Of a DNA stretch of 8,780 nt, positions 1 to 6,090 are shown piece after piece. A model generated the notes under the pieces. That model searched no databases. It was not told the DNA's origin and saw only the letters and a list, made by a program, of their open reading frames with translations. Position 1 is the first letter of the stretch; every line of letters starts with the position of its first letter. Location: contig JAQUUM010000042.1 of the NCBI GenBank assembly GCA_028693885.1, positions 1 to 8,780 on the forward strand, read 5' to 3'. The translations under genes and the position numbers were made by a program. Source of the stretch: Bacilli bacterium. GTDB taxonomy: Bacteria; Bacillota_I; Bacilli_A; ML615J-28; CAG-698.

Positions 1-557
1 GATAATGAAGTAACATAATAATAATAGCCTAAAACCATTAATAGCATAGATCCACTTATTCCAGGAATTATCATAGTTGCAGCCGAAGCAATACCTAAAA
101 GCAAAATAATAATAACTAGCCCAAAATTTAAAGCACTAATATTAGCCATATTTTCACCAAAGAAAACATGTAAAACTAAAATTACAATTAATAATATGCT
201 CATTGAAACAAAAGCAACAATATCATACTTTCCTTTACTTTCAATATCAATCTTCTTTTTAATAAGAGGTAATGATCCAAATATCATCCCAACAAACAAC
301 ATAGTTGTTGGAACTGGAAAATTTTCGAGAAAATAAATAACTCCTACAACACTTAAAGCAACCCCTATTCCCATACCTAAGATAATTGCCCATAAATCTT
401 TTATAGTTTTTATTGGAGTTTTTAAAAACCCTGAAAAACCATAAATGAACTTATCATATATATTAAAAGCCACCGCAATACTACCACCACTCAATCCTGG
501 TATTACATTAGCGATGCCTATCATCATGCCTTTAAATATTTCAAGAATTTTTTTCAC
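1..557 (-). CDS. DUF368 family polyprenyl-phosphate transporter (PopT-like), 3' end cut by window edge
   Basis: This is an integral membrane protein of the DUF368 family. Characterised members recycle the lipid carrier undecaprenyl phosphate across the cytoplasmic membrane for wall polymer synthesis. About 185 codons are visible and the reading frame is open to base 1, so the C-terminal part is missing. The start is a GTG (555-557) giving MKKILEIFKGMMIGIAN. The first signature follows at about residues 17-24 (IPGLSGGS), and a matching second copy IPGISGS lies near residue 165-170, consistent with the two-repeat build of the family. Most of the remainder is hydrophobic and forms several membrane helices. 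An upstream in-frame TAA (588-590) limits the N-terminus. The gene has its own promoter and lies just beyond the rnhB terminator, so it is probably transcribed separately. The family call is firm; the substrate is taken from the family. Confidence 0.88.
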   Translation of the reverse strand, partial: MKKILEIFKGMMIGIANVIPGLSGGSIAVAFNIYDKFIYGFSGFLKTPIKTIKDLWAIILGMGIGVALSVVGVIYFLENFPVPTTMLFVGMIFGSLPLIKKKIDIESKGKYDIVAFVSMSILLIVILVLHVFFGENMANISALNFGLVIIILLLGIASAATMIIPGISGSMLLMVLGYYYYVTSL

Positions 558-561
558 ATTT

Positions 562-567
562 TCACCT
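562..567 (-). promoter_or_regulatory. Ribosome binding site of the DUF368 gene, fixing a GTG start
   Basis: The minus strand reads AGGTGA, then AAAT, then GTG. The nearby ATG at 557-559 is in another frame and is followed at once by TGA, so it cannot start the protein. The Shine-Dalgarno match lies 4-6 bases before the GTG, which supports the GTG start. Confidence 0.65.
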
Positions 568-584
568 ATAAACAATCTATTACT

Positions 585-613
585 ATTTTACCAAATAATC
601 CTTATAATTACAA
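585..613 (-). promoter_or_regulatory. Predicted sigma-70/SigA promoter for the DUF368 gene
   Basis: On the minus strand there is a -35 element TTGTAA (608-613), a 17-base spacer, and an extended -10 TGGTAAAAT (585-593). The predicted transcription start is near 578, giving a leader of about 20 bases before the GTG codon. It sits directly downstream of the rnhB terminator, which fits an independent transcription unit. It was found by eye only. Confidence 0.6.
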
Positions 614-627
614 TTCAAAAAACAAAA

Positions 628-660
628 ATATAAAAGCACTATTTTAAAGTGCTTTTATAT
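628..660 (-). terminator. Intrinsic terminator of the rnhB operon, overlapping the rnhB 3' end
   Basis: A perfect 13-base-pair stem, ATATAAAAGCACT (628-640) paired with 648-660, encloses a 7-base loop. On the minus strand it is followed by the T-rich run TTTTGTTTTTT. On the plus strand it is followed by TTTTTT, so it could stop transcription in both directions. The rnhB stop codon TAG (639-641) lies at the stem-loop junction, and the last codons of rnhB form one stem arm. It ends the five-gene minus-strand block. Confidence 0.88.
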
Positions 661-1262
661 TTTTTTCTTATATTAGCTACAGGACTATAACTTAAGCGGT
701 GTATACAACACGGCCCAAATTCTTCTAAATTACGTAAATGTTCTTTTGTAACATAACCTTTATGTTTTTTAAAAGCATACTGCGGATACAAAGCATCTAG
801 TTCTATCATATATCGGTCTCTTGTGACTTTAGCTATGATACTGGCGGCTGCAATCGAAGCACTTTTTTGATCACCTTTTATTAATGGTATATTTGTAAAA
901 TTTCCTTCTAAAGGCATCGCATCACTTAAAACATAATTAAAAGATATCTTGCTTTTACTAATGCAATCAAGCATTGCTTTTTTACTAGCCTGATATACAT
1001 TGATTTTATCAATGGTTTTTTCATCAATAAATGCAATTTGAATATCCAAAGCTAAATTTGAAATAACTTCAAATAATTTATCTCTTTTTTTGGGACTAAG
1101 TTTTTTTGAATCATTTATACCTTCAATAAAACAATTATTAGGTAATACAACACTAGCTGCTACAAGTGGCCCAGCCATCGGGCCTCTACCTACTTCATCA
1201 GTCCCTAAAACTAAAAACCCTTGTTCCCATATATCTTTTTCATAAACATATATATCATTCAT
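639..1262 (-). CDS. rnhB: Ribonuclease HII
   Basis: RNase HII cuts the RNA strand of RNA-DNA hybrids in the cytoplasm and removes misincorporated ribonucleotides and primer remnants. The 207-residue length is normal for the family. The signature GTDEVGRGPMAGPLVAA starts at residue 20 and supplies D22 and E23. The other expected metal-binding acids are D114 (in VLSDAMP) and D131 (in KGDQKSASIAAAS). The SIIAKVTRDR block (141-150) and the HKGYVTKEH motif (167-175) are also present. The ATG overlaps the rbgA stop by 8 bases (ATGAATGA), and no good Shine-Dalgarno sequence lies just upstream, so translation is probably coupled to rbgA. It is the last gene of the operon and ends in TAG inside a terminator hairpin. 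It appears intact. Confidence 0.97.
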   Translation of the reverse strand: MNDIYVYEKDIWEQGFLVLGTDEVGRGPMAGPLVAASVVLPNNCFIEGINDSKKLSPKKRDKLFEVISNLALDIQIAFIDEKTIDKINVYQASKKAMLDCISKSKISFNYVLSDAMPLEGNFTNIPLIKGDQKSASIAAASIIAKVTRDRYMIELDALYPQYAFKKHKGYVTKEHLRNLEEFGPCCIHRLSYSPVANIRKKYKSTLK

Positions 1263-2097
1263 AATTAATATCTAATGAAATTCTCCCTATTCTTAAATTT
1301 CTAAAATCATTAAGTATTGCAATATAAGTTTTTTCATAATCAAAATCTTTATTTGTAAAAAAACCTCTTTTTTTAGCAATTTCTTCAATGATTTCTAAAT
1401 TAGTAGTTTTTTCATCAACTTCATATTTTTTATTTAACAACCCTGCATAATTAGCTTTCATAAAATCGATAAAATAGAAAATCGATTCTTCCAATCTAAT
1501 TATTTCGTCTTTTATAGCTCCAGTCAAAACTAGCTTCTTAGCAGCTTCTTGATCATCTAACTTAGGCCAAAGAATTCCAGGAGTGTCAAGCAAATCAAAA
1601 TCTTTAGCAATTCTAATCCATTGTAAGCTCTTAGTAACACCAGGTTTATCCCCTACATTAGTTACTTTTTTTTGAGATAATTTATTAATTAAAGTTGATT
1701 TACCAACATTTGGTATTCCAACAATCATAGCCCTGGCATTCCTTGTTTTCATACCTTTTAGTTTTTCTTTTTCAAACTTCTCTTTTAAAATTTCTTGAGC
1801 AAAACTATAAATTTTATTTATATTAATGCTTTGAATAGAATCAATAAACAATACTTTTGTTGATTGTTTATTTAAAAAATGTTTTTCAATTTGACTGTTG
1901 TATCTAGGATCTGCCATTGATGATTTCGTCAAAAGCACTAATCTTGGCTTATTTTTAGTTAATTCATCGATTAAAGGATTTTGTGAAGATATAGGAATCC
2001 TTGCATCTAAAAGTTCAATCACTAAATCTACCAATTTTATATTTTCTTGCAATTGTTTTTTTGTTTTGGCCATATGACCAGGATACCAATTAATCAT
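1255..2097 (-). CDS. rbgA: Ribosome biogenesis GTPase RbgA (YlqF), circularly permuted
   Basis: RbgA binds the late 45S-type precursor of the large ribosomal subunit and uses GTP to promote final 50S maturation. The protein has 280 residues, the usual length. It opens with the family hallmark WYPGHMAK (4-11) and DARIPISSQNP (31-41). The G motifs come in circularly permuted order: G4 region LLTKSSMAD (55-63), P-loop GIPNVGKST (127-135), GVTKS (153-157) and DTPG (171-174), followed by a C-terminal helical RNA-binding domain. In relatives such as Bacillus subtilis the G4 site is NKAD; here the aligned residues are TKSS, an unusual loss of the Asn and Asp that read guanine. Its AAGGA ribosome site lies inside the end of lepB, 2 bases upstream. 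TGA is the stop codon. The lepB-rbgA-rnhB arrangement is common in Bacillota. Confidence 0.96.
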   Translation of the reverse strand: MINWYPGHMAKTKKQLQENIKLVDLVIELLDARIPISSQNPLIDELTKNKPRLVLLTKSSMADPRYNSQIEKHFLNKQSTKVLFIDSIQSININKIYSFAQEILKEKFEKEKLKGMKTRNARAMIVGIPNVGKSTLINKLSQKKVTNVGDKPGVTKSLQWIRIAKDFDLLDTPGILWPKLDDQEAAKKLVLTGAIKDEIIRLEESIFYFIDFMKANYAGLLNKKYEVDEKTTNLEIIEEIAKKRGFFTNKDFDYEKTYIAILNDFRNLRIGRISLDINYE

Positions 2098-2099
2098 TT

Positions 2100-2918
2100 T
2101 TATTTCCTTAAATCTTCAATGTTAAAAATATCATTACACCTAAACCTAGCAAGACCTACTATCTGTGACTTATGAATTAATCCAATCGATCTACTGTCAA
2201 CACTATTACTACGATTATCCCCTAAAACAAAATAATAATCATCAGGAATTTTACCAGAAACTAACAGCGGGGTTATAAAACTATAATCTGTAAGTGTAAA
2301 ATTTTCTAAACTACTATTTAACTTTTCAAAATCTTCTTCTACTAAGTCTCCATCAATATATAACTCTCCATCAATATATGCAACTTCCTCACCAGGCATT
2401 CCAATCAATCTTTTAATCAACATCTCTTTATCAATAACGCTTGATGAAGATATATTATTAATATTTGAATCCACCTCTAAAACTATAATGTCAAACCTAT
2501 CTATATTCGCGATTCTTTGAACTAATATGCAATCTCTATTATTAGGACTACCATTAAGTGTTGGATCCATTGAGCTACCGTTAACTTTAGTAGGAAAAAT
2601 AATAAATATAAAAACAATTTCTAAGATAGCCACAGCACCTAATATCAAAAATAAATAATCACTTATTTCAAAATAAATTCTATAAATAATCGATGATTCA
2701 TTTTTATTAATTCCTCTTAATAAAGGATATATAATAACAAACATAATTGATATAAGTGAAGTTATATAAACAAACTCTACTTTAATAGAGTTATATTCAT
2801 ATGGTTTAAAGTAAATTAACAAAGCTATTAAAAAAGTAAAAAAGCCAATTAGAAAAACTCTTAAATATATCCGATTAAATGTTATTTTTTTTCTTTTTGG
2901 CTTAATTTGTTCTTCCAT
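2100..2918 (-). CDS. lepB: Type I signal peptidase with extended N-terminal membrane region
   Basis: Signal peptidase I removes signal peptides from exported proteins at the outer face of the cytoplasmic membrane. All catalytic boxes are visible: GSSMDPT (114-120) with nucleophile S116, RFDIIVLEV (141-149), LIKRLIGMPGE (167-177) with general base K169, and GDNRSNSVDSRSIGLI (233-248). At 272 residues it is far longer than the roughly 185-residue single-anchor Bacillus SipS type. The extra length is N-terminal: a basic start (KPKRKK) and three hydrophobic segments at about 19-37, 46-67 and 87-110, the last leading into the catalytic domain. The ATG follows a GGTGAG site 3 bases upstream. It lies 13 bases after ftsK and 2 bases before rbgA, so cotranscription is likely. 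The neighbouring secreted protein at 6091-8190 carries a substrate-like signal peptide. Confidence 0.95.
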   Translation of the reverse strand: MEEQIKPKRKKITFNRIYLRVFLIGFFTFLIALLIYFKPYEYNSIKVEFVYITSLISIMFVIIYPLLRGINKNESSIIYRIYFEISDYLFLILGAVAILEIVFIFIIFPTKVNGSSMDPTLNGSPNNRDCILVQRIANIDRFDIIVLEVDSNINNISSSSVIDKEMLIKRLIGMPGEEVAYIDGELYIDGDLVEEDFEKLNSSLENFTLTDYSFITPLLVSGKIPDDYYFVLGDNRSNSVDSRSIGLIHKSQIVGLARFRCNDIFNIEDLRK

Positions 2919-2931
2919 TTTCTCACCACTA

Positions 2932-5046
2932 TTAAATATTATTTAATATATCCTCTAACTCATCAATTTTAATTAAAACTTTTCTTGGTTTACTACCTAG
3001 ATTTTCAGATACAATATGCAAATTTTCCAAAGCGTTCATAATACTTTGAGCACGATTAAAGCCTATACTAAATGTTTTTTGAATTGTATTAATTGAAGCC
3101 ATATTATTATTTACGACAAATTTTGCAATTTTAGAAAATAATTCATCTTTAATTCCCAACTCTTCAACAGTTTCCTGCTCATACTCTTGCTTTAATTCTT
3201 CCTCTGTTAACAAATAATCTGGATGAGCCTTTTCTCTTGCATAATCACAAACAGACTGAATATCTTGCGCGCTTAAAAAAGCACCTTGAACACGAATTTC
3301 CCTAGTCCCATTATTATAAAGCATGTCTCCATTGCCAAGCAAGCTTTCAGCACCTTCTTTGTCTAACACTACTCTTGAATCAACACCTGTTGCCACTTTA
3401 AAAGCTATTCTTGTTTGCAAGTTCGCTTTAATAGAACCTTTAATTATATCAGCTGAAGGTCTTTGAGTTGAAACTATCAAATGAATTCCTGCAGATCTTG
3501 CCTTTTGAGTAATTCGCTGAATATAATGTTCAATAGTTCCACTATCATTAATTAATAAATCACCAAACTCATCCATAATAATTACTAATTTAGGTATTTT
3601 TTCTACAGTTCCATTATCATCAGCATATTTATTAAATTGCGTAATATCAGTCAAGCGATGATTTCTAAATAAAGCAAATCTATTTTCCATCTCATCTACT
3701 ATCCATTTTAAAATACCAGCAGCATACTTAACATCAGTTATAACTGGTGCAATCAAATGCGGTATTTCATCAAATAAAACTAAAGTTAGCTTAGGATCTA
3801 CCAATAAAAGTTTTACTTCATTAGGATCGGCTTTATATAAAATACTAGTAATTATTGAATTTATGCAAACACTCTTACCACTACCAGTAGTTCCTGCAAT
3901 TAAGCCATGAGGCATTTTTTCTATATTTAAATAAACAGGACTACCTGTAACATCTAACCCTAAAATAACATTAAGTGGGTTATCATCTTTTAAAAATTCA
4001 GGATTTTTAAGCAAATCTCCAAACAATACTAACTCAGGATTTTCATTTGATACTTCAATACCAACTGTTGGTTTCCCAGGAATCGGAGCTAATATTCTTA
4101 TAGAATTAGTTTCTAAATTTGCTTGAAGGCTCAATTCTAAAGTTTTAACCTTTTCCACTCTAATACCTGGTTCTAACTTTACTTCAAACAAAGTAAATCT
4201 AGGTCCTTTTGTTACATCACTAACATGACCGGGAACACTAAAATCGCTCAATGTTTTTTCAATTATTTCTCTTCTTCTTCTGGCATCAGACAAGTCTTTT
4301 TCTTTAGCAAAGCCTTTAAAACTCACTAAATTAAGTGGTGGTTTACTATATTTAAGTTTTTTAAAACTTTTATGAGTTTTTACAGGTTTTTCAGGAGCTT
4401 TAAACTCATATTCAGGAAGTTCATCAATTGTATTTACTGATTCTTCCTCATAACTTAACTCAATATCATCCATAGAGGTCATAACAACTTGATTATCCTC
4501 ATTTTCATCGTTGTCTCTAGTAATATCATAAGCTGTTTTTTCATTTTCATAAACTAAAGTATCTTCATCAATTTCAACTGTTTTAAAATCAGACTCTCTT
4601 TTCTTATAGAAAATTTCAGTTGGTTCTTCTTTTGGCATTTCATATACAGCTGGTTCTTCTGTTTCTTCAACTACTGGTGAATTTAGAGGTCTATATATAG
4701 CAGATTTTCTTTGCTCTACTGATTCCATTGTTGCCATAACTTCATCACTTTCAGAATTTCTTTTTTTCTCAGCCGGCAAAAACTCTGGATATTTAGTCCC
4801 ATATTTTCTTATATTTTCTTCATCGACCTCTGACCTAAAATTAGGCGATCTTAAAGTATCATAAGAACTTACTGCTCTTTTAACTCCTAAAATTGGAATT
4901 ACATCCTTATTTTTAGTTCCAGAAACTGAACTAACAAAACGAGTCCTTGTAAATCTTTTTTCTACAGGCTCAACTTGTTGAGATTGAATTTCTTCATCCG
5001 TCTCATCATCTATAGGTAGTCTTGGGATTTCTTTGATTTGTGACAT
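2932..5046 (-). CDS. ftsK: FtsK/SpoIIIE family DNA translocase lacking the N-terminal membrane domain
   Basis: FtsK/SpoIIIE proteins are hexameric ATPases that pump double-stranded DNA during chromosome segregation. This 704-residue protein has the motor alpha part (about 255-335, including VPGHVSDVTKGPRFT), the RecA-like beta part with Walker A GTTGSGKS (385-392), Walker B LVIIMDEFGDL (487-497) and STQRPSADIIKGSIKANLQ (526-544), then GNGDMLY (571-577). A C-terminal gamma winged helix (about 634-692, IGFNRAQSIM and GSKPRKVLI) normally reads polar DNA guide sequences. There are no transmembrane helices. Residues 1-240 are instead an acid-rich, low-complexity, probably disordered region. The usual DPKxxE motif reads DPKLTL (417-422). 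The ATG follows AGAGG at 7 bases spacing and lies 14 bases after an unknown membrane protein gene. The family is certain; the precise role (FtsK-like or specialised) is not. Confidence 0.93.
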   Translation of the reverse strand: MSQIKEIPRLPIDDETDEEIQSQQVEPVEKRFTRTRFVSSVSGTKNKDVIPILGVKRAVSSYDTLRSPNFRSEVDEENIRKYGTKYPEFLPAEKKRNSESDEVMATMESVEQRKSAIYRPLNSPVVEETEEPAVYEMPKEEPTEIFYKKRESDFKTVEIDEDTLVYENEKTAYDITRDNDENEDNQVVMTSMDDIELSYEEESVNTIDELPEYEFKAPEKPVKTHKSFKKLKYSKPPLNLVSFKGFAKEKDLSDARRRREIIEKTLSDFSVPGHVSDVTKGPRFTLFEVKLEPGIRVEKVKTLELSLQANLETNSIRILAPIPGKPTVGIEVSNENPELVLFGDLLKNPEFLKDDNPLNVILGLDVTGSPVYLNIEKMPHGLIAGTTGSGKSVCINSIITSILYKADPNEVKLLLVDPKLTLVLFDEIPHLIAPVITDVKYAAGILKWIVDEMENRFALFRNHRLTDITQFNKYADDNGTVEKIPKLVIIMDEFGDLLINDSGTIEHYIQRITQKARSAGIHLIVSTQRPSADIIKGSIKANLQTRIAFKVATGVDSRVVLDKEGAESLLGNGDMLYNNGTREIRVQGAFLSAQDIQSVCDYAREKAHPDYLLTEEELKQEYEQETVEELGIKDELFSKIAKFVVNNNMASINTIQKTFSIGFNRAQSIMNALENLHIVSENLGSKPRKVLIKIDELEDILNNI

Positions 5047-5060
5047 ATTTATACCTCTTT

Positions 5061-5879
5061 TTATTGACTATTTTCTTGAATTATTTCATCTATTTCATCT
5101 ACATTTTCCAAAATAGCAGTATCAATTTTATTTTCGACACCAAAAACACTCTTACTATAAATTTTATTTGTTTCTTCAGCTACTATGTCAATAACTGTCA
5201 AAGCTATTTTATTAGTAACTTTAGGTATTGTTACACCATTAATCAATTTTCTTGTCCAAAAAGCTGGATTAAAAACATTAATTACTTTCCTTGAAAAATT
5301 AATTGTATCAGTAATTTTAAATTTAGTAAGCATCTTATTAGCTTTACTTTCTTCAATTTTCTTTTTTGTATCAAAAAAATTTAATACACTAGAAATCTTT
5401 TGCTTTCTTAAAAACCTTAATGCCGTTCTATCAAATATTTCATTAACTCTTTCCGTAATGTATTTATTTAATTGTATTACTTCATCGACTGATAATTCAT
5501 AAAGAGGATGGTTAGATTTCGGATGATAAACTTTTGCAATGTCTTCAATTAATCTAACAGCTATATATTTAACCTCAACGAATTTTTCTTTTATATCTAG
5601 AGTTGAACAATCTTCTTTAAATTCATTCTTAGCAAAAACTACTAATTTTCTTACTTTTTCTTCTTCACAATTTTCTTGAGTTTTTTCTTTTTCTCTTTTT
5701 GCCTTCGTTTCTTTTTTATCTTTTTTGATGCTTGCAACAACTATCAATGCATAAATCGCACCTGATAACACAAATCCAGTGATTATCCCGGACAACAAAA
5801 TCAAAACATTCTTCCACTGAGAACTAGATAATAAGTTTATAATAAACTCTTTTATTACATCAAAAATAGTGATTACCAT
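5061..5879 (-). CDS. Unrecognised membrane-anchored protein, first gene of the ftsK-lepB-rbgA-rnhB block
   Basis: I do not recognise a named family. The 272-residue product has a short amphipathic start, one strong membrane helix at about 24-50 (ILLSGIITGFVLSGAIYAL), and then a highly charged Lys/Glu linker (51-78) that could be coiled coil. A mostly helical soluble part follows, with the stretch YHPKSNHPLYELSVDEV (118-134), a basic patch RFLRKQKISSV (155-165) and NPAFWTRKLI (204-213). The tail is acidic. The positive residues after the helix predict a cytoplasmic C-terminal domain. The start is supported by GGAG 5 bases before the ATG, and an extended -10 promoter lies just upstream. Only 14 bases separate it from the TM-less FtsK gene, so a functional link, for example membrane recruitment, is possible but unproven. 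The YHPxSxHPL stretch faintly recalls uncharacterised membrane proteins found beside GTPases; this is an impression only. Confidence 0.8.
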   Translation of the reverse strand: MVITIFDVIKEFIINLLSSSQWKNVLILLSGIITGFVLSGAIYALIVVASIKKDKKETKAKREKEKTQENCEEEKVRKLVVFAKNEFKEDCSTLDIKEKFVEVKYIAVRLIEDIAKVYHPKSNHPLYELSVDEVIQLNKYITERVNEIFDRTALRFLRKQKISSVLNFFDTKKKIEESKANKMLTKFKITDTINFSRKVINVFNPAFWTRKLINGVTIPKVTNKIALTVIDIVAEETNKIYSKSVFGVENKIDTAILENVDEIDEIIQENSQ

Positions 5880-5921
5880 ATTATCTCCATTACTAACAAA
5901 TTAATATAACTTCATTTACTT

Positions 5922-5950
5922 ATTATATCATATTTTTACATTAGTTAAAA
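5922..5950 (-). promoter_or_regulatory. Predicted promoter of the five-gene minus-strand operon
   Basis: On the minus strand there is an extended -10 TGATATAAT (5922-5930) with a perfect TATAAT hexamer. A weak -35 TTTTAA (5945-5950) lies 17 bases away. The predicted start is near 5915, giving a leader of roughly 35 bases to the ATG at 5879. The flanking DNA upstream is A/T-tract rich, which could act as an UP element. Confidence 0.65.
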
Positions 5951-6015
5951 CTTTTTATTTTAGATTTCTTCTAATTTTTTGGATAAAAAAATTTTTTGAA
6001 ATCGCTTGTAATTTT

Positions 6016-6047
6016 TGCTTTTATTTATGGTCTTTTTATGCTATAAT
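6016..6047 (+). promoter_or_regulatory. Predicted promoter of the secreted GHL10 gene
   Basis: The plus strand has an extended -10 TGCTATAAT (6039-6047) with a perfect TATAAT hexamer. The best nearby -35-like sequence is TTGCTT (6016-6021), at a long 20-base spacing, so the TG extension probably does most of the work. The predicted start is near 6054, followed by a leader of about 37 bases containing AAGGAG (6075-6080), 10 bases before the ATG. It is divergent from the operon promoter at 5922-5950. Confidence 0.65.
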
Positions 6048-6090
6048 TATTATTGATGACAAAAATTTTAATACAAGGAGATTTTTTACA

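Noticed and set aside
445..633. Plus-strand open frame of 62 codons
   Set aside because: It lies mostly antisense to the N-terminal coding region of the DUF368 gene, has no ribosome site, and runs through that gene's promoter; it is a shadow.
1255..1257. Possible use of TGA as tryptophan (Mycoplasma code)
   Set aside because: TGA here gives the normal end of rbgA at the expected family length, and all tryptophans in the other genes are TGG, so the standard code fits.
5040..5502. Two plus-strand open frames (5040-5294 and 5185-5502)
   Set aside because: Both are antisense to the membrane-anchored protein gene, hydrophobic only because AT-rich reverse frames read as Phe/Ile/Leu, and lack a ribosome site.
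5973..5997. A/T inverted repeat (AATTTTTT ... AAAAAATT plus AAAAAAATTTTTT) as an operator or hairpin
   Set aside because: It is made only of A- and T-runs, which arise easily in this base composition; at most it is a bent tract or UP element.
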